From ATM1 sp003577165 (lineage in GTDB: Bacteria; Armatimonadota; Fimbriimonadia; Fimbriimonadales; ATM1), in the NCBI GenBank assembly GCA_030263715.1, contig SZPM01000005.1:1-64000 (forward strand): DNA of 64,000 bases, given 5' to 3'. This document shows positions 18,952-28,396 of this stretch, one piece after another (position 1 is the first letter of the stretch; each line of letters begins with the position of its first letter). The translations under genes and the position numbers were made by a program. The notes under the pieces are model-generated. The model was given only the letters and a program-made list of their open reading frames with translations, was not told the DNA's origin and searched no databases.

Positions 18952-21900
18952 ATGGACCGAAAGAGAAGCATCGTTTGGAAGGCAGGCATCAGCGCCGTGT
19001 TGGCCGGCGTCGCATTCGCGCTCGTTCAAGCGCAAGGCGACAGCCCAACACACCGCGGCCAAAACTCGCGCTCCGGCGTTAACGTAAGTCCGACAGAACC
19101 CGGCCCTGGGCTCGCGAACCTTCGATGGTGGCACCCCCTGCAGAGCACACAGGGTCGCTCGATCTCGCTGGACAACACCTCAGCCGGTTATTCGGAGCCG
19201 ACGGGCGCTTGGGCAACTCCCGCGCCACTCGAAGAGTCCCCGGACTGGACCGGCAGCGCAGGAAACCCCTACCGATATACGAGCGTCGTTGCCAGCACTG
19301 CGGGCACGGGAGATCCGACTGCGGGAGCGACCGCAACCGCAAGATGGAGTTTCACGGGACTCGATCCGGATAAGTATTACTCCCTCTCCGTCTGGTTCCC
19401 GAGCAGCGGCACGCGTCCTGGAGGGGTGTTAGCGCCGAACTCCGACTACGCGGTTTATCGCATCGATTACGAGAACGGAAACCAGTTCGTTGACATCGTT
19501 CCGCACGACGGAGGCGGCACCTGGATTCGGCTTGGCAACAACCTCACCACGACGAATCGGATATTCAAGCCCGACGCCCTCGGCAACATCACCGTCACGC
19601 TTTTCAACTCGGTTCCGCGAGACGCGGGAGACAGTTTGATGGGCCCGGTGACGAATCGCATCGTCGTTGCGGACTCGGCAATCGCCGTTCCTGCGCCGGG
19701 AGAGATCTGGTCTTCGCCGGTGGTCAAGGACATCGGCGCAGTGGACCTCGTCGTCGCGGTGCGCAATGAGGCGCGACCCGATCCGACAGACCCGACGAAC
19801 TCCGTCGAGATTCAGACCGGCGTCGTGTATGGGATCGACGCGAGCGGCGTGAACATCTCCTTGCCGAGGTGGGTGTGGTCGCCGTCCCTTGTCACGAACT
19901 TCAACCAAGTCTTCGATAACACAAATCCCGCGTTCACGCATGACGCTGGGTGGACCGACCCGGCAGTTCCCGCTGGACCCAACTCGTACGGTCCGAACTA
20001 CGTGGATGCTCCAGCCACGATCACCGCTCCCGCAACGGCGAGTGCGAGATGGGACCCTGCGCTTCCGAGCGACGGGTATTACGACGTGTACGTTTGGTTC
20101 CCGAACGAGCCGAACCCGCCGCTTCATGCGCGCGCGGCTGAATACATCGTCCACGAAAGCGGCACGAATGTCACGTTCTACGTGGATCAGACACAGGGCG
20201 GAAGATGGGTGCGCATCGGAACGCGGCCGTTCCTGCACAACACACTTGCGGGTGGGCTTGAACTCGAAGTCACCAACTTCTCGAACTTCGGCGGCGACGC
20301 CGGTCGTCGCGTTGTCGCGGATGCGGTGATGTTCGTCGGCCGATACCAGGCTGCGATCTACTCGACTCCTACGATTGCGACAGTCAACCTGCGGACGAGC
20401 GGCGGGCCGGTCGTTCCCACGGAGTGCGTGTTTGTCGCGGCGGATGATGGTCACATCTATTGTCTCGACGCGAACGGCAACGGCAACGGCGGGACGACGG
20501 TTTACTGGGCTTATCCCTCGATCCCCGATATTAACGATCCGAGTTGGACGGACCCGAACGACTCGATAGACGGGCCGACCGGAAGCCGCGCGTCCATGCC
20601 GGGCGCGTTCGGCGTGAGTTCGATGGTCGTTGCGAATGTCGGAGGGAAGGACGTGCTGTTTGTGGCGAGCCAGAATGGCCGCGTCTACGCGATCGACTGC
20701 GAAGGTCGAGGCGATTACGATGTGAGCACCGGCAAGCCCGGCACGACTACGCGCGACTGGACTTGGCCGCGATCCATCTACAACGGCACGAGCGTGGTGC
20801 AAGACCCGGCTCGCTTGCCATTCGTCGGATCGGTCGCTTACGATGCAGCGACGGAGCAAGTGTTCGCCGCGGGAACGGAAGGCCGACTGTTCGCGATCGA
20901 CGCTCAAGGCAACGCGAATCGAACGACAGACTTGAACTGGGCTTGGCCCGACTTCGTGGATGAGCCGGTGGGCGCATTCACTTGCACACCCACCATCGGC
21001 GGCACACATGTCATCGTGCCCTCCTTCGACGGATTCGTCTATGCGAGGGACATCGGTGGCAGCACGGCGGCCGTCGACAACTGGCAGTATCCGCCTGCAG
21101 CATCCACGCCGCTCGAGCCGTTCCAATTCTCCTCGGCGTGCTATGTGCCACAGGGCCGGTTTTTGCCGCCCGCGCCTGCCGACGACCTCGTGTATTTCGT
21201 GAACGACAACGGCACGGCGTACTGCGTGCAGGGCTCGGACGGAACGCTGGTTTGGCAGACTGACGAACTTGGCATCGGCGCCTGGAGTTCACCGTACTTC
21301 ACTCCCATCCAGCCTCCAGGCGTGGTGGGGACGTTCGACGTCATCACGTTCGGCACACTGGGCGGAGCGTTCATCGCGCTTTACGCGAATCCGGCGAACA
21401 CGAACAGCGCAGGAACTCGCCTCGCGTGGGGCTACCAATCCGAAGGCAGCCGAGTGTTCGCATCGCCCGCGATTTCGCGTGGGTGGATGTATCACGCCGG
21501 CATTGATGGATTCACGTACGCGTTCTCGACGGGTGGCGTCATTTCGGTCGATCCCGGCTTCACCCCCCCCGGTGACGAGATCGCGACTCCGGATGATCCG
21601 ATTCCGGGCTTCGACGACATGAAGTTGAAGTTTGTGTTCAAGAACGGATACGAGCAGCTGCGCGCGCCTGCGCCACCGGATCCTGCCGGTCTGCCGGAGA
21701 AGGACCCGCCTCCCACGATCCCCGCTCTCGAATGGGGTGAGACCCTTTACATCACGGCGTACGATTTTGTGTACCCAGTGCCGCCGGACTCTGTGACGGT
21801 TCGATTCCGTGTGACGGGACCGGGTGGCCTAAACCTCACTTACGATCGGCCCGCAGAATTGATTTCCGGCCGCGCTCCTGGTTCGCCCAGTAGCGGTTTC

Positions 21901-24900
21901 GCCGTTATCGGCGTTCCGATGATCGCCAGCGGCCCGAACTTCCTGACTCCGGGAAGCGGAATCAGGGTAGACGCGATCGTTCTGTACAACGGCCGTCAAT
22001 TCGATCCGCCGAACCTGTTGGCACGCAACATCACAGTAGCGAACCCGATTGCTGTGACCACGGTCAGCAATTACGTTGGCACTCCACCTGCGAACAAGTC
22101 CATCGGCTGGACTCCGATCGCGACCGATCCTGAGAACAGAATCAACGGCTCGAACAACAAGCGGTTGATGACTTCCGTGGGACAGGTCGTCCACGGGCAG
22201 TCCGGAGCGAATCGCTTCAACGTCGCCGACCGCAGCGTGCTGCTCGAGTTGACGGGAACAGGTCTGAAACGCGTCCGCATGACGCGCACCGACGGAATGT
22301 GGCGCGGAGGACCGGCTGCGGTGATCAAGCCTCTGCCGTACGTGCCCGCTTGGGAAGTGCTTCCGACCACGCGTCCGAACTTGAGCCCCGACTATCCGGA
22401 CATTGATCGAACGGACATCGATCTGGTCGCCGACCCGTTCGGGCAGTCGACGGATCCTCTCATTCAAGACGTTTCGCTCGATCCTCCGTCGGGTTACGAT
22501 CCGAACAACCCGACGACAAGGATTCTCGAAGGCGTTCCGTTCGGCGTCGAATTCAATATTCTACGCTTCCAGCCCGCGAACTTGACCGGCTACGTGGACG
22601 CAGCAGGCGACACCTTGGACGGAGGTTATCGGTCGAGAGCGATCGTCTACGTTGACAGCAACGCCAACGGACGGCCTGACGGTTTAGAGGACACTCTCAC
22701 CGACATGCCGCCGAACTTCCGAAGGGAGGCGTTCCGAAGCTTGAACTTCGGCGTTTCGGTGCCGGTCGACGAGAACCTGGCGATCGTCGAGCAGACGGTG
22801 GACCTCGGTTCTGAGCCGCACAGCCTCGGATATACGCCTGTCGCGCCGTGGGTGGTCGGCAACCTGTTCGTGCCGGACATCAGCGTCGGCGCGCCGTTCA
22901 GGCTGTTCTTCCAACCCTTCACGACCCGCAACGAGGGGAACGTGAACATGCTCGACCTGCGGATCGCGACTCGCATCCGAAGGCCGGATGGCACTTACTA
23001 TCCGGTGGCCTTCGAGTCCGCGGCTGTGGATCCTCTCGCCTGGCTGGACGGCTGGCCCAACATCATCACGAATCTCAACCCGCCGTACGCGCCCGATCAG
23101 GGCGTCTATGACGCGAGCGGCAACCCGCGAGTGACGCTGCACAAGGCCCGGCCGGGAGACAGGTCGCCGACCGTTCTCTCCGTCCCGGACGTTCCATACG
23201 GCTTCACCCCGCCGCCGAACAGCCAACCTCTGGTCGGCGTCGCGGTGCCGCTTGGCCATCCTGTCGGTGAGTACCGACAGCTGATCAACGTCATCGAGGA
23301 CAGTTTCCTGATCGGCGGCCAGAACGACGTTGCGCTCGCCCTCGGTACCGGGAACCAGCCGATCGAGGCGTTCTCCGACCCAACGATGACCGTTCGGTTC
23401 ATCAATCGCGAGACGCGGTTGACGGGAGGCGTCACCTCCGGCTCCGCGATCCACGTCGATGAGCCTCTGCCCGGACCCACGAACTTCACGTGGACGAACG
23501 TGGCGCCCGGCGTGTACCGCGACGCGACGGGCAACCTGAACATGGCTTGGGTCTCCAACCGGCCCGGCTTGCCGAACTCGATTGCCGCGCCGCAGCCTCA
23601 GGACGCTTGGCGCCTGTACTTCGGCTTCGTGCGCGCAACCCCGCAGGGAAGCCTCCCGGCACAGGTGGGCACCAGTCCGCTGCGTGACCTGATGGGCTGG
23701 CTGCCGATGGGCAACGCGTTCTGGTGGAAGTATCGAGGCCCAGAGCCCAGCGAGCCGCTGACGACGCTCTTCGCGGGCACTCCCGGCGTGATCGTGGGCA
23801 CGGCCCAGTTCGCCGACCCGACGTTCTGCTACAACCCGAGGCAGGTGCCCATACCTTCTCCCGAGGGTGACCTGATGTTCTTCACGGGCCGGGTGCTGAA
23901 GGATGATTCGGCTGACGGCCGGCCCGACTTCAGCGACAATCGAATCTTCTACCGGTCGTACACGATGGGGCCGGGCTACGTTCAGCCCGCCCTCGGCCCG
24001 CTGAACTGGATCGCTTGGGATCCGGCCGTGGAGAAGAGGCGGCCGCGGGTCATCAACTTCTCCGGTAACGGCCAGGTCGTGTTCTGGTATTCGAACGTCA
24101 ACGGCAAGAACCGCCTGTTCCAGAACGTCCGCCTGGTACGGTCCCTCGGAGGCGGCGATCAGACAGACGACTGGTCGAAGAACCTCTCCGTGGATCCAGG
24201 CACGGGCTTCTCGTCAGCATGGGACCCGACGCCGATCGACCGCATCACCGGAATTGACCTCGTGTTCACCGGCCAACTGCGTGACCGCGCTCAGCCGGAG
24301 ATCTTCTTCATGAAGACCAACACGGACGCGCTGGGGCATGTGAGAGGCATTCAGAACCTGCCGGAGCGGAACCGTGAGGCCCTGGCCCGCGAGGGCGACA
24401 CCTCCACATTCCGCGCCCGAGGCGTGAACTGGAACCTCCGCCAGCCGCTCGAAATCTGGATCCGGCGACCCAACCAGGCGCCGGTTCGTGTGGACATCCC
24501 GGCGTCTCGGCAGACGGACGACGACACGGGTGTCGTGTCTTTCGACAGCGAGACCGGTGGCAAGATCTACTGCGACCCGCACGTCGGCACGCTTCGGTTC
24601 GCCGGTGGCGATCCTGGGCCGGGAGCGCAGGTTGAGTTGAGGTACACGCCACGGGTCATCCGGGTCAGTGACCTGGGAGACACAGGCGGCCATTCCAACC
24701 CGAGCGCGTTCCTCGACAACCGTTTCGAGACGAACCGGCTCTACTACTCGAGACCCGGAGCCTTCTCGCCCATCGTGAGCACGGATGCGCCGAGAATGGC
24801 TCGACTGTGGTTCGTGTATCAGCGGGGCGCCGCTGGCGCGGGGCAAAACTTCCGGCCGTACATGAAGACCCAGCGGCTTCAGATCAGGCTGAACTTCCCG

Positions 24901-25308
24901 GTGGCGATCGACCCGGCGACGGGCAATCCTCTGATCACGGTCGCCGGCATGGCGGGGCCGTTCTACCAAGTGGATCCGGCCAACCGCAGGGTGTTCTTCA
25001 CTCTCCCCGACGAGGGCCGGACTCTGACGATCACGTACAACTACAGAGACAACTTCGGCAACCTGCAGTCGGACAGCGTGACGAACTCGGTGACCTGGCA
25101 GGCTGAGATGGCCGAGTCTCCGATTCCGATCGAGCAGGCAGTGAACGAGGGCAGCGTGTACGCCTTCCCAGACCTGTTCGACCCGAACCCGACACTGGGC
25201 CCGGCTCGACCTCCGCAGGTTTGGCTGTTCTTCTCGAGCACCCGCTCGGGAAGCCCCGACCTGTACTACTTGAGCGTGGCTCCGAGGTTCGGACCGTCGA
25301 GGCTATAG
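18952..25308 (+). CDS. Giant exported protein with two golvesin/xly-like domains and PQQ-type propeller repeats
   Basis: A 2118-aa protein with a signal peptide (basic MDRKRSIVWK, then a hydrophobic core to ALVQAQG). Two copies of a domain resembling the golvesin C-terminal/Xly carbohydrate-binding fold lie at about 65-225 and 325-465; landmarks are YYSLSVWFP / GGTWIRLG / VVADS and YYDVYVWFP / GGRWVRIG / VVADAVMF. Between and after them come PQQ-like propeller blades (VFVAADDGHIYCLD, VLFVASQNGRVYAID, VFAAGTEGRLFAID, YFVNDNGTAYCVQG). The C-terminal 1100 residues are Pro/Asp-rich beta sequence without a recognised family. It follows the previous giant gene by 12 nt and is the last gene before a terminator. 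A surface or pilus-tip adhesin is the best guess. Confidence 0.7.
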   Translation: MDRKRSIVWKAGISAVLAGVAFALVQAQGDSPTHRGQNSRSGVNVSPTEPGPGLANLRWWHPLQSTQGRSISLDNTSAGYSEPTGAWATPAPLEESPDWTGSAGNPYRYTSVVASTAGTGDPTAGATATARWSFTGLDPDKYYSLSVWFPSSGTRPGGVLAPNSDYAVYRIDYENGNQFVDIVPHDGGGTWIRLGNNLTTTNRIFKPDALGNITVTLFNSVPRDAGDSLMGPVTNRIVVADSAIAVPAPGEIWSSPVVKDIGAVDLVVAVRNEARPDPTDPTNSVEIQTGVVYGIDASGVNISLPRWVWSPSLVTNFNQVFDNTNPAFTHDAGWTDPAVPAGPNSYGPNYVDAPATITAPATASARWDPALPSDGYYDVYVWFPNEPNPPLHARAAEYIVHESGTNVTFYVDQTQGGRWVRIGTRPFLHNTLAGGLELEVTNFSNFGGDAGRRVVADAVMFVGRYQAAIYSTPTIATVNLRTSGGPVVPTECVFVAADDGHIYCLDANGNGNGGTTVYWAYPSIPDINDPSWTDPNDSIDGPTGSRASMPGAFGVSSMVVANVGGKDVLFVASQNGRVYAIDCEGRGDYDVSTGKPGTTTRDWTWPRSIYNGTSVVQDPARLPFVGSVAYDAATEQVFAAGTEGRLFAIDAQGNANRTTDLNWAWPDFVDEPVGAFTCTPTIGGTHVIVPSFDGFVYARDIGGSTAAVDNWQYPPAASTPLEPFQFSSACYVPQGRFLPPAPADDLVYFVNDNGTAYCVQGSDGTLVWQTDELGIGAWSSPYFTPIQPPGVVGTFDVITFGTLGGAFIALYANPANTNSAGTRLAWGYQSEGSRVFASPAISRGWMYHAGIDGFTYAFSTGGVISVDPGFTPPGDEIATPDDPIPGFDDMKLKFVFKNGYEQLRAPAPPDPAGLPEKDPPPTIPALEWGETLYITAYDFVYPVPPDSVTVRFRVTGPGGLNLTYDRPAELISGRAPGSPSSGFAVIGVPMIASGPNFLTPGSGIRVDAIVLYNGRQFDPPNLLARNITVANPIAVTTVSNYVGTPPANKSIGWTPIATDPENRINGSNNKRLMTSVGQVVHGQSGANRFNVADRSVLLELTGTGLKRVRMTRTDGMWRGGPAAVIKPLPYVPAWEVLPTTRPNLSPDYPDIDRTDIDLVADPFGQSTDPLIQDVSLDPPSGYDPNNPTTRILEGVPFGVEFNILRFQPANLTGYVDAAGDTLDGGYRSRAIVYVDSNANGRPDGLEDTLTDMPPNFRREAFRSLNFGVSVPVDENLAIVEQTVDLGSEPHSLGYTPVAPWVVGNLFVPDISVGAPFRLFFQPFTTRNEGNVNMLDLRIATRIRRPDGTYYPVAFESAAVDPLAWLDGWPNIITNLNPPYAPDQGVYDASGNPRVTLHKARPGDRSPTVLSVPDVPYGFTPPPNSQPLVGVAVPLGHPVGEYRQLINVIEDSFLIGGQNDVALALGTGNQPIEAFSDPTMTVRFINRETRLTGGVTSGSAIHVDEPLPGPTNFTWTNVAPGVYRDATGNLNMAWVSNRPGLPNSIAAPQPQDAWRLYFGFVRATPQGSLPAQVGTSPLRDLMGWLPMGNAFWWKYRGPEPSEPLTTLFAGTPGVIVGTAQFADPTFCYNPRQVPIPSPEGDLMFFTGRVLKDDSADGRPDFSDNRIFYRSYTMGPGYVQPALGPLNWIAWDPAVEKRRPRVINFSGNGQVVFWYSNVNGKNRLFQNVRLVRSLGGGDQTDDWSKNLSVDPGTGFSSAWDPTPIDRITGIDLVFTGQLRDRAQPEIFFMKTNTDALGHVRGIQNLPERNREALAREGDTSTFRARGVNWNLRQPLEIWIRRPNQAPVRVDIPASRQTDDDTGVVSFDSETGGKIYCDPHVGTLRFAGGDPGPGAQVELRYTPRVIRVSDLGDTGGHSNPSAFLDNRFETNRLYYSRPGAFSPIVSTDAPRMARLWFVYQRGAAGAGQNFRPYMKTQRLQIRLNFPVAIDPATGNPLITVAGMAGPFYQVDPANRRVFFTLPDEGRTLTITYNYRDNFGNLQSDSVTNSVTWQAEMAESPIPIEQAVNEGSVYAFPDLFDPNPTLGPARPPQVWLFFSSTRSGSPDLYYLSVAPRFGPSRL

Positions 25309-25324
25309 GAATCGTCGAAAGGCG

Positions 25325-25360
25325 CGCAGGAGGGCAGAACCAACGGGTCGCCCTCCTGCG
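25325..25360 (+). terminator. Hairpin after the minor-pilin/giant-protein operon
   Basis: CGCAGGAGGGC (25325-25335) pairs perfectly with GCCCTCCTGCG (25350-25360) across a 14-nt loop, 16 nt after the stop of the 2118-aa gene. It is followed by TCATTA rather than a long T tract. It separates the minor-pilin operon from the pilM promoter. Confidence 0.7.
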
Positions 25361-25391
25361 TCATTACTGGGCGAGGCGGTGGGTTGTCGGC

Positions 25392-25421
25392 TTGACAGGC
25401 CAGCCCGCGTACAGATATGAT
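25392..25421 (+). promoter_or_regulatory. Sigma70-type promoter for pilM-N-O-P
   Basis: Consensus -35 TTGACA (25392-25397), an 18-nt spacer, and -10 TATGAT (25416-25421), 29 nt upstream of the pilM ATG. This gives a leader of about 22 nt containing the GGGAAGGGAGG ribosome-binding site. Confidence 0.8.
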
Positions 25422-25450
25422 GCACTCGTCCGTCAGGGAAGGGAGGACGC

Positions 25451-26653
25451 ATGGCTAAGCGTTTGAGTCAGGGGCTGGGTGTTGACATCGGCACCCAATC
25501 CATCAAGATTGCCGCGGTGAGACAAGGCGCCGGCGGCCCCGCCGTGGTGGGTCTCGGCATGTGTCCGACGCCCGATGGCACCGTGGACCACACCGGCATC
25601 TTCGATCCCCAGACTCTCGGCGCCGCGCTTCGCGCCCTACTTGGAGAGTCCGGGATCTCAATCAAGCAGGCCGTTTTCTGCATCAACGGTCAGTCATCGG
25701 TCGTTGTCCGCATCCTGGAAGTCCCTCGCATGAGCGACGCTGAACTGAGCGAGCACATGCAGTGGGAGATTCAGCGGAACATCCCGTTCGCTGAGAGCAC
25801 GATCGTGAGCGACTACCGCCCGATCGACAATCCGAATTTGGCTAACTCGCAGAACATGGAAGTCGTGATGGCCGTCTCCCCGCAGAGCGCCATCGACTCC
25901 ATCGTCGCGCTTCTTAAGGCTGCCGGCTGCAAGCCGGCTGCGATCGACGTCGAGCCCCTCGGCCTTAGCCGAGTCCTCAAGAGTTGTCACTACAACGACA
26001 TCGCAACGAAGGACGCGTGCGTCGTTCACATCGGTCACAGTTCCACCGCGATCAACATGTATCGCCAGGGAGTGCTCGCGTTCCCGAGAACGGTTCCGCT
26101 CGGTGGCAGTTCGCTTACGAAAGCAATCGCGGATGCATTCACCATCACTTTTGCGGAGGCCGAAGAGAAGAAGCGCACGCAGGCCGCCGCGCCTGAATCG
26201 GGAGGAGCCGCATTCGGCGTTCCCGGAGTGACGATGCAGCCAAGTTTCCAACCTTATAACCCGTTCTCCGGCGAGAACGAGGGCGGCGGCGGTCAGCCCG
26301 AAGCAGAGGGCGAGGCTGCGCCTGCCCCAGACGCGGGCGGCGGCGACCTCCAGAAGATCCAGGGCGCGATGGTTGCGCACCTCGACGAATTCGCCGCCGA
26401 ACTGAGGCGGTCCGTGGACTACTACAAGAGCCGAGGCGGCGAGGTCGAGACGATCGCCCTCTCTGGCGGCGGCGCCAACCTCAGAGGCCTCGACAAGTTC
26501 ATCGAGAAGTCCCTGAGCATTCCGGTGACGAAGATCAATCCGTTCCAGGGAATCGAGGTAAGCGTTTCTGGTTCAGGTGAAACCTATGTGCAGTCCGCGG
26601 CATCAGAATTCGCGGTCGCGGTCGGCATGGGTTTACATATTGCCTACGACTAA
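25451..26653 (+). CDS. pilM: PilM, actin-like pilus assembly ATPase
   Basis: A cytoplasmic actin-fold protein that binds the N-terminus of PilN and links the inner-membrane platform to the motor. The phosphate-1 motif GLGVDIGTQSIKIAAV is near residues 8-23. SYDYRPI-type (here VSDYRPID), VEPLGLSRVL and LSGGGANLRGL segments match the family. At 400 aa it is longer than the usual 350, because a Gly/Glu/Ala-rich insert lies at about 240-300, between the actin subdomains. First gene after a strong promoter. Confidence 0.94.
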   Translation: MAKRLSQGLGVDIGTQSIKIAAVRQGAGGPAVVGLGMCPTPDGTVDHTGIFDPQTLGAALRALLGESGISIKQAVFCINGQSSVVVRILEVPRMSDAELSEHMQWEIQRNIPFAESTIVSDYRPIDNPNLANSQNMEVVMAVSPQSAIDSIVALLKAAGCKPAAIDVEPLGLSRVLKSCHYNDIATKDACVVHIGHSSTAINMYRQGVLAFPRTVPLGGSSLTKAIADAFTITFAEAEEKKRTQAAAPESGGAAFGVPGVTMQPSFQPYNPFSGENEGGGGQPEAEGEAAPAPDAGGGDLQKIQGAMVAHLDEFAAELRRSVDYYKSRGGEVETIALSGGGANLRGLDKFIEKSLSIPVTKINPFQGIEVSVSGSGETYVQSAASEFAVAVGMGLHIAYD

Positions 26654-26671
26654 GCGGGAGCAGACGAAAGG

Positions 26672-27484
26672 ATGAAGCTCAACCTACTACCGAAGACAGT
26701 CAGGAAGGACGTACAAAGCAAGTCCGTCTTTACGATCATGCTGATCGCCGTGCTCGGTTCGCTTGTTCTCGCGTTTATGTACAACCGGAAACTCGTAGGC
26801 GACCTCGAAAGTTTCAAATCCGAAGCGGCGCTTTTACAGCCGGAGGCCGACAAGGTGGTTCGAGCCTCTCAAAGAGCGGACCAGATCATCGCCGACGCCA
26901 AGATCGTTTTGACGAACACCCAACTGGTCGCCGACATGGACGCGGCCACGGACCGGTATCCAGAACTCTACGACCTGGTCAAGCAGTACATCCCTTCCTT
27001 CTTCCGAGTTCGTTCGATCAGCGCCACAAGTTCAGGAGCCAGCGGCTGCACCGTTTCGATCAACGGCTACCTCAAGACTTTCCAGCAGTACAGTGACGTC
27101 ATGATCGCTCTCCTCCGAATCCCCGGCGCGGTCGCCGTGGGACGGAGCGGGTTTGCCCCGGTTGCGCCAGACGATGAAGGACCCTTCGGCTACAGTCCTG
27201 AGATCGCCGATCGTGGCCCCATCCCCGGATGGTCGAACGTGACCCTCACGGTTCAGATGGAGTTCGGTCTGCAGGCGCCTGATCCCTTGGCAACGCTCAC
27301 CTCGGCAGCGAGCGGTGGCGGCGCACCTCAACCGGGTGGCGCACCCCAGCCGGGCGGCGGGCCTCCGCCTCCGGGCGGTGGTGGACCTCCTGGGGCCGGT
27401 GGGCCTGGAGGAAGAACCGGAGCGCCTCCGGGAGGCGGTGGACCTCCGGGCGCAGGTGGAGCAGGAGGCGCCGCGGGCAGTTAA
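26672..27484 (+). CDS. pilN: PilN-like pilus assembly protein with Gly/Pro-rich tail
   Basis: A bitopic inner-membrane protein. The MKLNLLPK start is the PilM-binding motif of PilN; a single membrane helix lies at about residues 18-38, followed by a coiled coil and a ferredoxin-like periplasmic domain (FRVRSISATSSGASGCTVSI region, 110-200). The last 60 residues are almost only Gly, Pro, Ala and Gln, not part of the usual fold. Order pilM-pilN-pilO-pilP supports the call more than sequence does, as PilN diverges quickly. Confidence 0.87.
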   Translation: MKLNLLPKTVRKDVQSKSVFTIMLIAVLGSLVLAFMYNRKLVGDLESFKSEAALLQPEADKVVRASQRADQIIADAKIVLTNTQLVADMDAATDRYPELYDLVKQYIPSFFRVRSISATSSGASGCTVSINGYLKTFQQYSDVMIALLRIPGAVAVGRSGFAPVAPDDEGPFGYSPEIADRGPIPGWSNVTLTVQMEFGLQAPDPLATLTSAASGGGAPQPGGAPQPGGGPPPPGGGGPPGAGGPGGRTGAPPGGGGPPGAGGAGGAAGS

Positions 27485-27508
27485 GCCCGGGGATGGGTTG
27501 GTGAGCAG

Positions 27509-28369
27509 ATGTTTAGGTTGAGTCCAATTACGTTCTTCGTCTGCGGCTTGGTGCTGATCTTGGTCACCTGGGCCGGCTTCTGGTTCTTCTCCATCAGCAA
27601 GACCAGAACCGAGATCGGCTACTGGGAGAAGCACGTCGCTGAATTGCGGCAGATCGCCTCGGCCGAGAGCCAGAAGGCTGCCCAAGAGAGAGTTCGCACG
27701 GCGCTCGAAAAGGTGTCGGAGGCGGAACAGGAGTGGAAGCTGATCGCGGACACTCGGACCCCGAGCATGGGGCGAATGAACCTCATGACTCACCGATGGC
27801 AGAGCACGGTGGACGTGAGAAAGTGGCACTCGCAGGTCGAAGCTGATCTGCGAAGTTGGATCCAGAAGAGCGGTGTGCGCATCCTGCAGCCGGTGCAGAA
27901 CGCCGAGGTCGGCCCGTTCGTGCCCTACCCAACCGACTTACCCAACGAATTGGTCGAGTTTTACTTCCACTACCCGGCCATCCCCTTCCCGGTCTGCGTG
28001 TGGGACCTCGGCACGATCACAGTCGAGGGAACCTACGATCAGATCACGAACCACGTTCGGTCCTGGACGAAGATCCCCGGCTACGTCGCGATGGTTCGCG
28101 GCCTGGGCATTACTGGCACGGGAAGCCGGCTCCGAGGAAGTTACAACCTCGTGGTCGTCGCGTACGTGAACACCGAATACGTGTTTGGCGGCGCCGAACA
28201 GAGCGGCAGGATTCCCGACCTGAGCGCCCCAGCGCAAGGCGCAGGCGGCCAGCAGGGCTCCGGTACCGGTGAGCGGCCTCGCCCGAGAACGAGCGGCGGA
28301 ACCGGCGGCGGACCTGTGGGCGGTGGAGCCCCGGCCGGCGGCGGTGTCGGCGGCGGTGCGGCGGAGTAA
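27509..28369 (+). CDS. pilO: PilO-like pilus assembly protein
   Basis: A 286-aa protein with one N-terminal membrane helix (about residues 8-28), a coiled coil with many Glu and Gln (33-80) and a ferredoxin-like domain ending in the pattern VEGTYDQITNHVRSWTKIPG, typical of the PilO fold. It should dimerise with PilN in the periplasm. The tail from about 235 is Gly/Pro-rich. It lies between pilN and the pilP-like lipoprotein gene; function is assigned mainly from this synteny. Confidence 0.86.
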   Translation: MFRLSPITFFVCGLVLILVTWAGFWFFSISKTRTEIGYWEKHVAELRQIASAESQKAAQERVRTALEKVSEAEQEWKLIADTRTPSMGRMNLMTHRWQSTVDVRKWHSQVEADLRSWIQKSGVRILQPVQNAEVGPFVPYPTDLPNELVEFYFHYPAIPFPVCVWDLGTITVEGTYDQITNHVRSWTKIPGYVAMVRGLGITGTGSRLRGSYNLVVVAYVNTEYVFGGAEQSGRIPDLSAPAQGAGGQQGSGTGERPRPRTSGGTGGGPVGGGAPAGGGVGGGAAE

Positions 28370-28396
28370 GGCCCGACAATGACTTTAGGAGACGCG

